The position numbers were made by a program, and so were the translations under genes. Positions 1 through 14,201 of a stretch of DNA of 64,000 bases are shown one piece after another; position 1 is the first letter of the stretch; each line of letters starts with the position of its first letter. The notes below the pieces were generated by a model, which made no database searches, had not been told where the DNA came from, and was given only the letters and a program-made list of their open reading frames with translations. Source of the stretch: Aquibacillus saliphilus (lineage in GTDB: Bacteria > Bacillota > Bacilli > Bacillales > Amphibacillaceae). Location: contig NZ_JAIZAP010000003.1 of the NCBI RefSeq assembly GCF_020404745.1, positions 124,001 through 188,000 on the forward strand, in the 5' to 3' direction.

Positions 1-1133
1 CCTGTCTCCACATAATCTAAAATTTTATTGTATGCCTTTTCATCAATCACAGGTCCCATGTAAGTATCATGGTTAGTCGGATCCGCAACATTTACTTCCT
101 TCGTTAATTCAACAACTCGTGCCAATAAGTCGTCATAGACATCTTGGTGTGCAATTACTCGAGAACATGCCGAACATTTTTGACCTGAGAAACCAAATGA
201 TGAATAAGTTATTGCTTCAGCAGCTAATTCAAGATCAGTATCTTTGTCGACAACAATTGTATCCTTACCACCCATTTCAATAATGGTACGTTTCAACCAT
301 TTTTGGCCTGGTCCAACAACAGCCGCACGTTCAAAAAGACGCGTACCAACTTCTCTTGAACCTGTGAAGCTAATTAAACGTGTGCGTGGGTGATCAACTA
401 AATAGTCTCCTACCTCTGCTCCGCTTCCTGGGATGTAGTTTACTACTCCATTTGGCATACCCGCTTCTTCAAGTACTTCCATTAGCTTATAGCTAATAAC
501 AGGCGTCGTACTAGCAGGTTTTAATAATACAGTGTTTCCAGTTACAAGAGGTGCTAATGCAGTACCTGCCATAATCGCAAATAAGAAGTTCCATGGAGAG
601 ATAACCACCGTAACTCCTAGTGGAATATAATTATAGCGGTTATTTTCAATTTCACGACTATTAATTCCTACACCGTCTTTAATTTGAAGCATTTGACGGC
701 CATAGTATTCCATGAAATCAATAGCTTCAGCTGTATCTGCATCCGCTTCCTTCCAAGGTTTACCACCTTCTAACACTAAATGAGCAGTAAATTCCTGTTT
801 ACGACGACGAACAATTGCTGCAGCACGGAACAAAATATCTGCGCGCATTTCTGGTTTAGTTTTGCGCCACCATTGGAACGTTTCGTCAGCTACTTTCATT
901 GCTTTTTCAGCAATTTCTTTGTTAGCTTTTGAAACATATCCGACTACTTGGTCTTTATTTGCGGGATTGTAAGATACAATTTTCTCATCTGTAGTAATAC
1001 GTTCCCCACCAATGATTAGTGGATAATCTTTCCCTAGGCTCTTTTCAGCTTTCTTCAATTCTGCCTCTAGCTCTTTGCGATTTTCATCAATTGAGTAATC
1101 TGTGAATGGCTCGTGTTTGTAAGGTGTTACCAT
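1..1133 (-). CDS. rocA: 1-pyrroline-5-carboxylate dehydrogenase, C-terminal part cut off by window edge
   Basis: NAD-dependent enzyme that oxidises glutamate semialdehyde / pyrroline-5-carboxylate to glutamate, the last step of proline and arginine breakdown in the cytoplasm. Translating the minus strand gives [14 protein letters not shown] at the N-terminus, then the aldehyde dehydrogenase signatures [27 protein letters not shown] and [13 protein letters not shown] (general-base Glu), and [11 protein letters not shown] with the catalytic Cys. About 377 codons are present of the usual 515 or so; the missing C-terminal part lies beyond base 1. The ATG at 1131-1133 follows TAAAGGAGGTCATTTC, a strong ribosome binding site. 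The family call is secure. The choice between rocA and pruA as a name is only convention. Confidence 0.93.
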   Translation of the reverse strand, partial: MVTPYKHEPFTDYSIDENRKELEAELKKAEKSLGKDYPLIIGGERITTDEKIVSYNPANKDQVVGYVSKANKEIAEKAMKVADETFQWWRKTKPEMRADILFRAAAIVRRRKQEFTAHLVLEGGKPWKEADADTAEAIDFMEYYGRQMLQIKDGVGINSREIENNRYNYIPLGVTVVISPWNFLFAIMAGTALAPLVTGNTVLLKPASTTPVISYKLMEVLEEAGMPNGVVNYIPGSGAEVGDYLVDHPRTRLISFTGSREVGTRLFERAAVVGPGQKWLKRTIIEMGGKDTIVVDKDTDLELAAEAITYSSFGFSGQKCSACSRVIAHQDVYDDLLARVVELTKEVNVADPTNHDTYMGPVIDEKAYNKILDYVET

Positions 1134-1253
1134 GAAATGACCTCCTTTATAATTCGGACAAATTTCCTTAGCAGCTAAGTAATAAAAGCTAAGGCCTTAC
1201 CAATCATAATTTTAACGTATTGCTCCTGACAGTTCAAACAATCCAGTTCACAT
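1134..1253. other. Intergenic gap between rocA and camS with inverted repeats
   Basis: This stretch must hold the rocA promoter. Two inverted repeats are visible: CCTTAGC...GCTAAGG around 1168-1195, and a long stem CAGTTCACATTTA / TAAATGTGAACTG at about 1242-1273 that overlaps the camS stop codon. The second can act as the camS terminator, although the T-run after it on the minus strand is weak. Confidence 0.4.
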
Positions 1254-2435
1254 TTAATGGTAAATGTGAACTGTTGGTTCCTCTTCCCCAATACTTCGGG
1301 TAATTAAAGCCTCTTGTTGTCCATTTGACGTTATGTTGATTTCTAAGGCATAATGAGCTTGTTGAAAGCCATCAATAACTAATCCATAAATATATTGGGT
1401 AAAGCCTATTACCTCAGCTTTTCCATTAAAAGAAACCGGTATTTCAATTGTGAGCTTTTCAAGCTGCTCGTCCCTATAAAATCCTTTTCCTACTACACTG
1501 ACATAATTAGGAAAATAATCGGCTACATCTTGTTCAAAATCCTGTAAGTTAGCAGAAATATCAGGATATTTCTCCTCAGCCGAATTTGAGGGAAACAACA
1601 TAAATTCTTCATCAATCGATTCCCAATCGCCAATAGAAGATGAACCTTTAGACACTACTGTTTTTGCAATAAAGTTTCCTGGAACAATTGAGTCATATGC
1701 TTCCTCTCGATATATGGCGATCATAATCGGCACATTTTCTAAACCAGCAATTTCCCTAGTGCGCTGAACGACTTCTTGAGCAATCGAATTTGCCTCTTTT
1801 AGCATTTCATCTTCTGGAATGTCTTGATAATAATCAGGACCACCAATTTCAGTTTGGAATCTATAGGTTGATTTTAAAGCTATTCCAATTGACACTCCAC
1901 CGAGTTGGACGACATTATCTTCCGTCTTAGTTAAATAATTTTGTTCTAATACATACGATAGATATTTAGGATTATTTTGTTCTTCCTTTATTAACTCAGC
2001 AGGGTCAGCATCCTCTTCATCAGTTTCTATATTTAATTCGGGATTTAGGCCTAACTCCTCTTCTCCCTCTTCATATCTTTCTAGCCAATCATATGCCATA
2101 TCTTTAGTAATGTATTGCCCCTCTTGAAAATAATAGTCTTCTGGATCAAACACATCTTTAGAATGTCCCCTTAATCCTTCTTCAAGTTCATCAATATCAA
2201 GTCTGTTTGCTACTTGATTAACGATTACTCCCCTAGCCTTACTAAGTTTATATGGTAGTAAGACCCGGTACGTTTCCTCTGTAAGATTATAGCTAGGAAT
2301 TATCGCCGTTTCTTGACTTGTCTCATCCTGAGTTTCCTCTACCACCTCATCTTGTTTGTTAAAAGAAGGCGCACAACTAGTTACTATTAGGAGTATCGCT
2401 AATAAACAAATCATTTTCACTTTCAACGCTTTCAC
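1254..2435 (-). CDS. camS: CamS family sex pheromone lipoprotein
   Basis: A 393-residue lipoprotein of the CamS family, equivalent to B. subtilis YerH. The N-terminus has a short positive segment, a hydrophobic stretch and a lipobox ending LLIVTSC, so the protein should be lipidated at Cys21 and held on the outer face of the membrane. In enterococci and staphylococci the signal peptide of this family is processed to a peptide pheromone; whether that happens in this organism is unknown. The mature part is acidic. It lies 2 bases from ligA, in the conserved pcrB-pcrA-ligA-camS order, and is probably cotranscribed with them. Confidence 0.88.
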   Translation of the reverse strand: MKALKVKMICLLAILLIVTSCAPSFNKQDEVVEETQDETSQETAIIPSYNLTEETYRVLLPYKLSKARGVIVNQVANRLDIDELEEGLRGHSKDVFDPEDYYFQEGQYITKDMAYDWLERYEEGEEELGLNPELNIETDEEDADPAELIKEEQNNPKYLSYVLEQNYLTKTEDNVVQLGGVSIGIALKSTYRFQTEIGGPDYYQDIPEDEMLKEANSIAQEVVQRTREIAGLENVPIMIAIYREEAYDSIVPGNFIAKTVVSKGSSSIGDWESIDEEFMLFPSNSAEEKYPDISANLQDFEQDVADYFPNYVSVVGKGFYRDEQLEKLTIEIPVSFNGKAEVIGFTQYIYGLVIDGFQQAHYALEINITSNGQQEALITRSIGEEEPTVHIYH

Positions 2436-2437
2436 CC

Positions 2438-6693
<4,256 letters not shown>

Positions 6694-6706
6694 AAAGACA
6701 CCACCT

Positions 6707-7396
6707 TTAATTATTTCCTTTAACTGCTTGCACAGTTTTTAATCCATTTTTTAAATCATCGTATATTACATCTCCAACGACCACAACGTCCGCATACTTA
6801 CCCATTTCCTCCGCCTGTTCTTTAGACCTTATTCCACCACCATAAAATAATAATGTCGTAGAAAGGTTCCTCTTAACTTGTTCGGCAAGGCTAGGGTCAC
6901 CATAAGTCCCACTATATTCCAAGTAAAAAATAGGGGATTTAAACATTTTCTCAGCCATTTGCGCATAGGCAATAACATCTTCGTTATTCGGTAAGTAGCA
7001 ATCTGTGTACTGAAATGCCTTCGCTTGTTCATTCATAATACAGTAGCTTTCGACAAAAAGTTCATTCCAATCAATTACACTTCCAAATTCCTTGACTGCC
7101 TGATGCTGTATATCCATAATCCACTTTTTATTTTTACTATTAAGTACGGTTGGAATAAAATAAAAGTCAAATCCGGGTGTTATTGCTTCTAAGTTCGACA
7201 CCTCGAGAATACATGGGACAGTGAACCTACGGATACGACTTAATAATTGCAACACGCCATCTAGTGTTACATTGTCTGTACCACCAACAATCACTGCATC
7301 TGTTCCCGATTCACATATTTGCTCCAGTTCTTCTTCTGAGATTTCTTTATCAGGATCCAACTTAAACACATGCTTCCATTCATTCATGTTATACAC
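6707..7396 (-). CDS. pcrB: Heptaprenylglyceryl phosphate synthase PcrB
   Basis: A 229-residue TIM-barrel prenyltransferase that joins heptaprenyl diphosphate to sn-glycerol-1-phosphate, giving an archaea-like ether lipid precursor in bacilli. Family segments include KLDPDKEI near the N-terminus, GGTDNVT, the YLEYSG...YGDP region and the phosphate-binding [14 protein letters not shown]. The start is GTG at 7396, preceded by AGGAGG at a 6-base spacing; the in-frame ATG three codons later is 15 bases away and less likely. It is followed directly by pcrA. Confidence 0.94.
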   Translation of the reverse strand: MYNMNEWKHVFKLDPDKEISEEELEQICESGTDAVIVGGTDNVTLDGVLQLLSRIRRFTVPCILEVSNLEAITPGFDFYFIPTVLNSKNKKWIMDIQHQAVKEFGSVIDWNELFVESYCIMNEQAKAFQYTDCYLPNNEDVIAYAQMAEKMFKSPIFYLEYSGTYGDPSLAEQVKRNLSTTLLFYGGGIRSKEQAEEMGKYADVVVVGDVIYDDLKNGLKTVQAVKGNN

Positions 7397-7749
7397 AATA
7401 AACCTCCTGTACCGCTAGTACACCAAATTCAAATTTAGAATGAGGGAACTACACCATATTCACCGGTATCTTTACCCAAAATAGTGCTATACAATTACCC
7501 AGATTCGTTTCACTGGCAATCATGTCACTTACCTTTACTTCGTTTAGGATAACTCATTACGTTTCTCTTAGATATATGTAGATTAACTATAATCATTGAT
7601 TCATTATATCAAAAATCTAACCATTTATTGAATAGAATGCAGAAGAATCTTTTGGGTCATTTTGGAAAGTCTTAAGTAAGACCCACAACAGCAGTAATAT
7701 TCTATCCTTCAAGCAAAAAAATAGCCCTGTAACAGGGGCTATTTTAAAG
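7397..7749. other. Intergenic region: pcrB operon promoter and oxidoreductase terminator
   Basis: About 350 bases without a gene. It must contain the promoter for pcrB-pcrA-ligA-camS, but I see no unambiguous -35/-10 pair or operator. The right end carries the terminator of the oxidoreductase gene. Confidence 0.4.
7716..7747 (-). terminator. Rho-independent terminator after the Gfo/Idh/MocA gene
   Basis: On the minus strand the sequence reads ATAGCCCCTGTTACAGGGC then TATTTTTTTG: a GC-rich stem with a small loop followed by a T-run, right after the stop codon of the oxidoreductase. Confidence 0.85.
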
Positions 7750-8745
7750 TTACTTATCCTTCGATTGATCAGCAGGGAAAACTACTCCCATTTGCTTACG
7801 AGCTTCCTCTAAGACCATTGCTGTATGTAATGAGTTTTCATACGAATTGACTAATGATTCGGTTTGATTATTAGTTATCAATTCAATAAATTCCTTCGCC
7901 TCATAATACATCGTATTACTCTTTTGGTTCTGGGTAATATTCTCAGACGAACCATCTTTATATTTGATTTCTACATTAGTTGGCTTACTAATACTATCAA
8001 TAATAATTGATCCTTTTTCTCCCTGAATCTCTGACTGGATATATGAATTAGCAATTTTCGAAAACATGACAGCACCATTCATGTTTTCATAATCAAAAAT
8101 AACACTACCTTGTCCGTCCACTCCTGAATCAAGCATTAAGGCATTAGCTTTTAATTCTGTTGGCTTACCAAATAAAGCAACCATTGGATAAATACAGTAG
8201 ATGCCAATATCCATTAAAGAGCCGTTGGAAAACTCCGGCTTAAATGCATTTAAAACAGTTCCTTCTTTATATGCATCATAACGAGAAGAATATTGACAAT
8301 AACTCGCAAAATAGCGACGAACTGAGCCTATTTTATGTAAATTTTCTTGAATGATCTTGAAGTTAGGTAAGTGTGTTGTCTTTAATGCTTCCATCAATAG
8401 GACATTATTTTGTTGTGCAGTTTCAATCATTTCTCTAAGTTCATCGGCACTCGATGCTATAGCCTTCTCAACCATTACATGCTTGCCGTTTTTCATACAT
8501 GCTATCGCTTGTTCTTTATGAAAAGAGTTTGGACTAGCAACATAGACCGCATCAAACGCTTCACTTTGAACAAATTCATCTAAATTAGTATATGTCGTCT
8601 CTACGTTATATTTATTAGCAAATTCCTTCGCTTTTTCTTCTGTTCTTGAATAAACAGCTGTAAGTATAAAATCTTCAATCTCTGAAGCCGCATTAATAAA
8701 ATTTTCAGTAATCCAATTTGTACCGATAATACCAAAACGAACCAC
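7750..8745 (-). CDS. Gfo/Idh/MocA family oxidoreductase
   Basis: A 331-residue NAD(P)-dependent sugar- or polyol-type dehydrogenase with an N-terminal Rossmann fold (MVRFGIIGTNWI) and the family EK motif as VEKAIAS. The C-terminal domain has the GSLMDIGIY segment with the usual catalytic Asp; the family His is Tyr or Cys here. The GTG start at 8745 follows GAGGTG. The substrate cannot be read from sequence. It sits between pcrB and yerC with its own terminator, so it is probably not part of the pcrB operon, and it is not one of the conserved B. subtilis yer genes. Confidence 0.85.
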   Translation of the reverse strand: MVRFGIIGTNWITENFINAASEIEDFILTAVYSRTEEKAKEFANKYNVETTYTNLDEFVQSEAFDAVYVASPNSFHKEQAIACMKNGKHVMVEKAIASSADELREMIETAQQNNVLLMEALKTTHLPNFKIIQENLHKIGSVRRYFASYCQYSSRYDAYKEGTVLNAFKPEFSNGSLMDIGIYCIYPMVALFGKPTELKANALMLDSGVDGQGSVIFDYENMNGAVMFSKIANSYIQSEIQGEKGSIIIDSISKPTNVEIKYKDGSSENITQNQKSNTMYYEAKEFIELITNNQTESLVNSYENSLHTAMVLEEARKQMGVVFPADQSKDK

Positions 8746-8797
8746 AATTACACCTCATTTAAATTTTTATCACTCGCATGACTATAATAGCGAAAGA

Positions 8798-9112
8798 TTA
8801 TTTATTTTCATCCTTATTATCTGACTTTTCTAGTCGTTCAAGTACCATTTGATACCCATCATTTCCATAATTGATACATCTTTTCACTCGCGAAATCGTT
8901 GTTGTAGAAGCACTAGATTCTTGAACAATAGCATGATACGTGTGTCCATCTCTTAGCATCTTTGCTACTTGTAATCGTTGCGCAAACGATTGAATTTCGC
9001 TCATAGTTGCAATATCATCAAAAAAACGATAAAACTCTTCTCTATCTTCTAACGTTAAAATCGCATCGAATAATTGATCTAAATGTTCCCCGCGTAACTT
9101 ATCGATTTGCAT
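8798..9112 (-). CDS. yerC: YerC/YecD family TrpR-related DNA-binding protein
   Basis: A 104-residue helical protein of the TrpR-like YerC family. The helix-turn-helix is visible as EIQSFAQRLQVAKML then HTYHAIVQESSASTTTISRV. I recall that the B. subtilis homologue has been linked to control of histidine biosynthesis, but nothing in this sequence shows the target. The TTG at 9118 overlaps the ribosome binding site AAGGTGG, so the ATG at 9112, 6 bases after it, is taken as the start. It keeps its place between yerB and pcrB. Confidence 0.88.
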   Translation of the reverse strand: MQIDKLRGEHLDQLFDAILTLEDREEFYRFFDDIATMSEIQSFAQRLQVAKMLRDGHTYHAIVQESSASTTTISRVKRCINYGNDGYQMVLERLEKSDNKDENK

Positions 9113-9151
9113 CTTCAACCACCTTTTTTTATTACTCAGTCCAACTTATAA

Positions 9152-10198
9152 TTATTGTATCGATACAGCTTCTAGACCTGTACTTTCAGGGATCACATTA
9201 ATCCACGTTTTTCCTGGTACAAACCCAACTGGTTGACCATCTTGAACCGGGACTATTTGCCCGTCAATATTTTGCCATTCGACTGATTGAACAGTTCCTT
9301 TTTGAAGTAAATATCCATTTCCACCAGATTCAAAATCGATTTCTCTTCTACCAGCACTATCTACTACCTCGTGATAGGTCTCAATAATAAATACATTATC
9401 CAGTTTGATAGGTTCTTCTGTTTCAAGTTCAATGGATTGTTCTTCTCCATTGAAACGAAGGTATTTCTCAGATGCTGAATCATATTTATACCTTACTGGC
9501 GTCGAGTCATAATTGAAACTAACCTCATTAGCATCGTCACCAGAAATGTTCATTGACTCTTCTTCTGTCAAAAATGACAATGCCTTGTGTTTCGATTGTA
9601 CTTGGTAACCTTTCCCCTCTGCAACTTCATAGACAGCATCAAATAATAAATATGAATTATGTGGAGCAACTCGGAAATCTTCACGTTTAAAAAGATGTCC
9701 GTCATTGTCGTAAAACATTCCCTCTAAGTGATCAGCAGCTCCTTGTTTTAACATATCTAAAATAAAGTTCGCAGCACCATGGTGAACATAGATCGCTCCA
9801 TAATCATCCGCTAAATTAAAATAATAAGGGCGAGCGCTTCTTACCGGTCCAACAACATCAGGCTTTTCACTTTGAAAGATAGCCATTAGCCTCGTTATAT
9901 TACCCTCAGCTAATATTTCAAATACAATATCCGCCTTTGTTAATCCGGTCTGTGGTCTAGCTTTTGGATGGTTATTTACCATAACCGCAACAGCTCTATC
10001 CGTTACCTCATCATTGGTCGGTACACCGCTATATGGATAGACATTCTTAAACGTCGGTTCCTCAGGTTCTTCTAAACCGACAGGCTCCTCCGTTTCACTT
10101 TCCGGATTTGGCTCTGCAACTTGTTCCTCTTTTTGACATGATGCCATCACAATCATCACTAGTAACAACAGTAAATACTTCCAGTAGTACTTTTTCAT
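9152..10198 (-). CDS. yerB: DUF3048 domain lipoprotein YerB
   Basis: A 348-residue exported lipoprotein: basic start, hydrophobic segment and lipobox VMASC at Cys20-21, followed by an acidic linker rich in Glu and Pro. The body matches DUF3048 (AVMVNNHPKARPQTGL, DIVFEILAEGNITRL, GPVRSARPYY). The biochemical role of the family is unknown. It lies between yerA and yerC as in B. subtilis. Confidence 0.9.
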   Translation of the reverse strand: MKKYYWKYLLLLLVMIVMASCQKEEQVAEPNPESETEEPVGLEEPEEPTFKNVYPYSGVPTNDEVTDRAVAVMVNNHPKARPQTGLTKADIVFEILAEGNITRLMAIFQSEKPDVVGPVRSARPYYFNLADDYGAIYVHHGAANFILDMLKQGAADHLEGMFYDNDGHLFKREDFRVAPHNSYLLFDAVYEVAEGKGYQVQSKHKALSFLTEEESMNISGDDANEVSFNYDSTPVRYKYDSASEKYLRFNGEEQSIELETEEPIKLDNVFIIETYHEVVDSAGRREIDFESGGNGYLLQKGTVQSVEWQNIDGQIVPVQDGQPVGFVPGKTWINVIPESTGLEAVSIQ

Positions 10199-10264
10199 AG
10201 TCCCCTCAACACCTCAGTAATTACACTTTTTATTTTAACATTTCTCTATTTTTTGATTATACCA

Positions 10265-12013
10265 TTACCTCATGATAGCAGGAAATAGAATCTCTCTCTT
10301 TTTAACATCAACAATTCCTTGTGGCGTAATACGGATAAAAGGTAAATGCGTCGACGATAAAAAGAGTAAGGTATGAGGAGGATCGTTATATTTGTACCCA
10401 TACTGCTTTAATGTTTCGTTTAATAATCTATCTTTACTTATTAACGTTTCCATATCGCCGTCGTTCATCATTCCAGATAGAGTTAAGGGAAGCTCAAAGA
10501 CAATCTCGCCACGATTAACTAGAACAATTCCACCACCCAACTCTTTCATTCTGTTAAAAGCAAGCAACATATCCTGTTTACTTTTACCAATAAAAATAAT
10601 ATCACCCGTAATAGAATACGAACTAACTAAACCACCTAAGCTGTCCGTAAACCCCTTAATTAACGTGTTGACTCGCCACTGACCTTTTCGATCAACCAGC
10701 ATTAAAAATGATTCATCATGAGTCCGGTCTATCTCTTCAACATTGCCCTCTATGGTAACAGCATAAGGCTTAACAATTACGTCATTAACCATTTCTAGAC
10801 CAATTGGCAATGAAAATTGCAAATCTTCTTCAGAAATATCCCAGTTTAACTGTAATGCATTTATCCCGTACTTTCCCCAATTAATCTCGACTTGATTATC
10901 AGTTATTGTTTCCTTTTCTTTTAACACCCATTGACCTTTAGCGATTACTGAGTTTGGCGTTGGATTTTCTTTTGAATCTAATATATTAAGATGAGCAACT
11001 CTGCCAGGAGCAATACTTCCCAATCGTTCATGCAAATTGAAATGTTTTGCTGCATTAAAACTAGCCATCATATAAGCATCTATTGTTGGAACTCCCTTTT
11101 CAATCGCAATTTCAATACACTGATTAATCAATCCCTTTTCATAAAAAGCAGGCGATGATCCATCTGTAGTCATTGTCAAAGAATCGTAATTAGTAATTCC
11201 TAATTGTTTTAATTCAGATAAAAGCTTCGGTAAATCTGGACGAATAGAAGAATACCTTAAGCCAACCTGATACCCAATGCTAATACGATCGAACACTTCT
11301 TTTCCCGTCATCCCCTCATGGTCTGCACTTGCGCCTAGCAGCTTCATTTTAGTTAATGTACGCTCAGAAGCGCCCGGAAAGTGCCCCTCTATAGGCTTAC
11401 CAAGACGTTTAGCTTCTTGCATCCAATAAAGCACATGATCATCGTCAGCAAGTACTTGTGGCCAGGAAGTTAGTTCTCCTCCTTGGATAACTGCTGCATG
11501 ATTTAACCATGCCAAAATATTGGAATCATGGAATATTTCATGCTCATCTTGTAGCAAGGTTTGTGAATCAAACCTTGCCCACCAGTACATCGATATTGGT
11601 ATTTTCATAAAATCATCCAGTATTGTAAACGCTTTCTTTTGGGTGGTCAAATTTAACCAGAGCATATTATCATTTACCAAGGTAGTTGTTCCAGTTTGTG
11701 ATGCATATTTTGCTAATTGATGGGGATTATATAATTGAAATGGATGTGCATGTGGTTCGATATATCCTGGTACAATATATTTTCCCTCACAATTAACAAC
11801 TTCTGTGTGTAAAGTATTTTCAGGGAATCGATCTCCTACATATACAATCCGATCATTATATATCCATATATTGGCCATAACCCACTGTTTTAAATACACA
11901 TTTAAATAAGTTGCATTTTCAAGCAACATAGTCGGTGCGAGTGTTCCATCTATTACAGAGACGTGTTCTCTTAATTCTTTATTTCTCCAACGGTAAAGAT
12001 GTTCATTCATCAT
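10265..12013 (-). CDS. yerA: Adenine deaminase-like amidohydrolase YerA
   Basis: A 582-residue metal-dependent hydrolase of the adenine deaminase family. The metal site begins with PGYIEPHAHPF (H-x-H), followed by EGHFPG, DHEGMTG and TTDGSSPAF. Where characterised adenine deaminases usually have paired Asp after the Thr, this one reads TDG, as in YerA-type proteins. AdeC, a separate paralogue, is the proven adenine deaminase of B. subtilis, so deaminase activity here should not be assumed. Two adjacent ATGs (12013 and 12010) both fit the GAGGAG site. The next gene downstream in transcription is yerB. Confidence 0.85.
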   Translation of the reverse strand: MMNEHLYRWRNKELREHVSVIDGTLAPTMLLENATYLNVYLKQWVMANIWIYNDRIVYVGDRFPENTLHTEVVNCEGKYIVPGYIEPHAHPFQLYNPHQLAKYASQTGTTTLVNDNMLWLNLTTQKKAFTILDDFMKIPISMYWWARFDSQTLLQDEHEIFHDSNILAWLNHAAVIQGGELTSWPQVLADDDHVLYWMQEAKRLGKPIEGHFPGASERTLTKMKLLGASADHEGMTGKEVFDRISIGYQVGLRYSSIRPDLPKLLSELKQLGITNYDSLTMTTDGSSPAFYEKGLINQCIEIAIEKGVPTIDAYMMASFNAAKHFNLHERLGSIAPGRVAHLNILDSKENPTPNSVIAKGQWVLKEKETITDNQVEINWGKYGINALQLNWDISEEDLQFSLPIGLEMVNDVIVKPYAVTIEGNVEEIDRTHDESFLMLVDRKGQWRVNTLIKGFTDSLGGLVSSYSITGDIIFIGKSKQDMLLAFNRMKELGGGIVLVNRGEIVFELPLTLSGMMNDGDMETLISKDRLLNETLKQYGYKYNDPPHTLLFLSSTHLPFIRITPQGIVDVKKREILFPAIMR

Positions 12014-12208
12014 GATCTCCTCAATTTCTATATTTTCTATTGTGGCCTGACTAAGCGTCAGTGAAAATCCGAGTTTTTAACTCAAACAATTGATTGGTTT
12101 AAAGCAAACTTTTAGTGGCTAATTACCACCAGATAAAGGAAGTTTTACTTTATATTAACACATCATTAAATATTACGCATAACAGTTCTCTGAAAGGATG
12201 TTTTTTAT
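12014..12208. promoter_or_regulatory. Divergent promoter region between yerA and the YgaP-like gene
   Basis: AT-rich 195-base gap between diverging genes. The plus-strand gene has AAAGGATG 8 bases before its ATG. No clear operator was found. Confidence 0.35.
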
Positions 12209-12481
12209 ATGATACGACAAAATATCGGAATATTAAATGCACTGCTTCGAATAACAATCGGCTTAACATTTTTAACCTATACTAGTGTTAATATGAATCG
12301 CCGACCATGGCGTCAAGGCTCAATTTTGCTGATTATCTTATCAGCAATGAAAGTCGCAGAAGGAATTGTTCGCTATTGTCCTGTAACTGACATCATTACT
12401 AACTATATCGACAGTAATGAGATGGAAAGTGGAAGCCAATCCGAAGAAGAGGGATTAGAGGAAGCAATTAACCCTTCCTAA
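12209..12481 (+). CDS. YgaP-like small membrane protein (DUF2892)
   Basis: A 90-residue protein with two predicted membrane segments (GILNALLRITIGLTFLTY and QGSILLIILSAMKVAEGI) followed by RYCPVTDI, the typical DUF2892 end, and an acidic cytoplasmic tail. The family is widespread, and some members are fused to rhodanese domains; no function can be stated for this one. It is the only plus-strand gene in this stretch and ends at a bidirectional terminator shared with modB. Confidence 0.8.
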   Translation: MIRQNIGILNALLRITIGLTFLTYTSVNMNRRPWRQGSILLIILSAMKVAEGIVRYCPVTDIITNYIDSNEMESGSQSEEEGLEEAINPS

Positions 12482-12484
12482 TAT

Positions 12485-12528
12485 AAAATGACGTGTGGGG
12501 AAATTACCCTACACGTCATTTTATTTTC
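12485..12528. terminator. Bidirectional Rho-independent terminator
   Basis: AAAATGACGTGTGGGG and CCCTACACGTCATTTT form a long stem around a 6-base loop, with T-runs on both strands. It sits between the converging YgaP-like gene and modB. Confidence 0.9.
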
Positions 12529-12546
12529 GATTAACGATATCATTGG

Positions 12547-13206
12547 CTAGCGATCCGATTTTTTTAATACGAAGAGCATTAGATACGATATGATAATTAT
12601 CGAAATGACCCAAGCCCATGCTAAAGTGGTCTGATTTGATTCAAATGCCACATATATAGCAGTTGGAATCGTTTGTGTCTTACCAGGAATATTTCCAGCG
12701 AACATTATGGTCGCTCCAAACTCTCCAAGTGCCCTTGCAAAACTTAAGGTAATACCAGCGATAATTGGCTTAAAACATAGTGGAATGGAAATATATCTAA
12801 AAATCTCTCGTTCATTTGCACCATCTACTCTTGCTGCATCTTCAATACCTTTATCAATGGATTGAAATCCAGTTTTTGCAGATTGATACATTAAAGGAAA
12901 TGACACCACTACTGCCGCGATAATCGCAGCCCAAATTGTAAATAAAACAGATTGATTGAATAGCGAATCGATTAGTTGACCAACAGGACCATTCCTCCCG
13001 AAAATAATTACTAATAAAAATCCGATAACTGTTGGTGGCAATACGATAGGTAACAGCAATAGTGTTTCCAAAGTAGTTTTTCCTGTGAAATGTCTGTTAG
13101 CCATGAACCACGCAGTAGAAGTCCCGCTAACAGTTACAATAAGTACAGCAATAGTAGCTACGATTAACGATAATTGAATTGGATCCCAAAATTGATTTGT
13201 TAACAT
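12547..13206 (-). CDS. modB: Molybdate ABC transporter permease ModB
   Basis: A 219-residue inner membrane permease with five or six hydrophobic helices and the permease EAA loop (EDAARVDGANEREIF...PLCFKPIIAG), which contacts the ATPase. With ModA it should import molybdate for molybdenum cofactor. Its ATG overlaps the modA stop codon (TAATG), so the two are translationally coupled. No modC ATPase gene follows; the next gene is on the other strand. B. subtilis also lacks a linked modC as far as I recall. Confidence 0.92.
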   Translation of the reverse strand: MLTNQFWDPIQLSLIVATIAVLIVTVSGTSTAWFMANRHFTGKTTLETLLLLPIVLPPTVIGFLLVIIFGRNGPVGQLIDSLFNQSVLFTIWAAIIAAVVVSFPLMYQSAKTGFQSIDKGIEDAARVDGANEREIFRYISIPLCFKPIIAGITLSFARALGEFGATIMFAGNIPGKTQTIPTAIYVAFESNQTTLAWAWVISIIIISYLMLFVLKKSDR

Positions 13207-14012
13207 TAATTATCACTTATGGGACTGAACCCATACTCCTTAAATATTTCTAATGAATCGCTGTTTGTTACATAGTCAAAAAACAACATTGCCGCTTCTT
13301 TATGGTTGGAGTCTTCCAAAATCCCAACTGGATATATAATCGGCGTATGGTCTTGTTTATTAGCGGTTGTAACTACTTGAACTGACTTTGAATGTAGCGC
13401 GTCTGTACGATAAACAATCCCCGCATCGGTATTACCTGTTTCGACATAATTTAATACTTGTCTTACATCTTTTCCGGGTATAAATTTATCCTTGAGCTTA
13501 TTGTATAGTTTTTGTTTTTCCAAATATTCCTTAGCATAATAACCTGCTGGGACAGTTTCTGGTATGCCGATTGCCACTTTTTTGACTTCTTCATTTAATA
13601 AATCAGAAAAACTCGATAGTCTTACGTCCCCGCTATTTGGCTGAATTAATACTAACTCATTTCCCACCATTTCCTTATGGTAGTTGCTTGATATAAATCC
13701 TTGATCAAGCAAAGAATTAAACCTTTGGAGATTAGCAGAAATAAAAAGATCTACTGGAGCACCATGAGCTATCTGTTGCTGCAAGGAACCAGATGAACCA
13801 AAGTTATATAATAAATTTATATCATTATGTTCTTCTTCAAAATCAACGCGAATCTCTTCTAGTACATCCATCATGCTAGCGGCTGCTGAAATGGTTAGCT
13901 CTACTTGTTCATCATCATTGTTAGATTGTTGCGAAGATGAACAGGCAGTTAGAAGAAGTAATATGAAAATAATCACAGCAAAGTAAAGATAGTAACGCTT
14001 ATTTTCTTTCAT
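13206..14012 (-). CDS. modA: Molybdate-binding lipoprotein ModA
   Basis: Extracytoplasmic binding protein for molybdate. From the ATG at 14012 the product has 268 residues, with a lipoprotein signal (FILLLLTACSSS). Family segments are LTISAAASMMDVLEEI, YNFGSSGSLQQQI, GIPETVPAGYYAKEYL and AGIVYRTDA. A TTG at 14030 would extend it by six residues, but the AAGGG site lies between the two starts and serves the ATG. First gene of the modA-modB pair, divergent from moaC, which fits a shared molybdenum theme. Confidence 0.92.
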   Translation of the reverse strand: MKENKRYYLYFAVIIFILLLLTACSSSQQSNNDDEQVELTISAAASMMDVLEEIRVDFEEEHNDINLLYNFGSSGSLQQQIAHGAPVDLFISANLQRFNSLLDQGFISSNYHKEMVGNELVLIQPNSGDVRLSSFSDLLNEEVKKVAIGIPETVPAGYYAKEYLEKQKLYNKLKDKFIPGKDVRQVLNYVETGNTDAGIVYRTDALHSKSVQVVTTANKQDHTPIIYPVGILEDSNHKEAAMLFFDYVTNSDSLEIFKEYGFSPISDN

Positions 14013-14201
14013 CGATGACAAACCCTTCAACAGATTACTTATAGTACTCTTTTACAATCTCTTTTTGAACAACCTCTTAAAGCTCCAATTTTATCTTATA
14101 TCATTCGTTTAGGTCTACTACCACCTTAGGCAATAAACGATCTGTTTTGTTATAATAGGATAGGACTTAAATTAAATCATAACATAACGAGGTGAATACT
14201 C

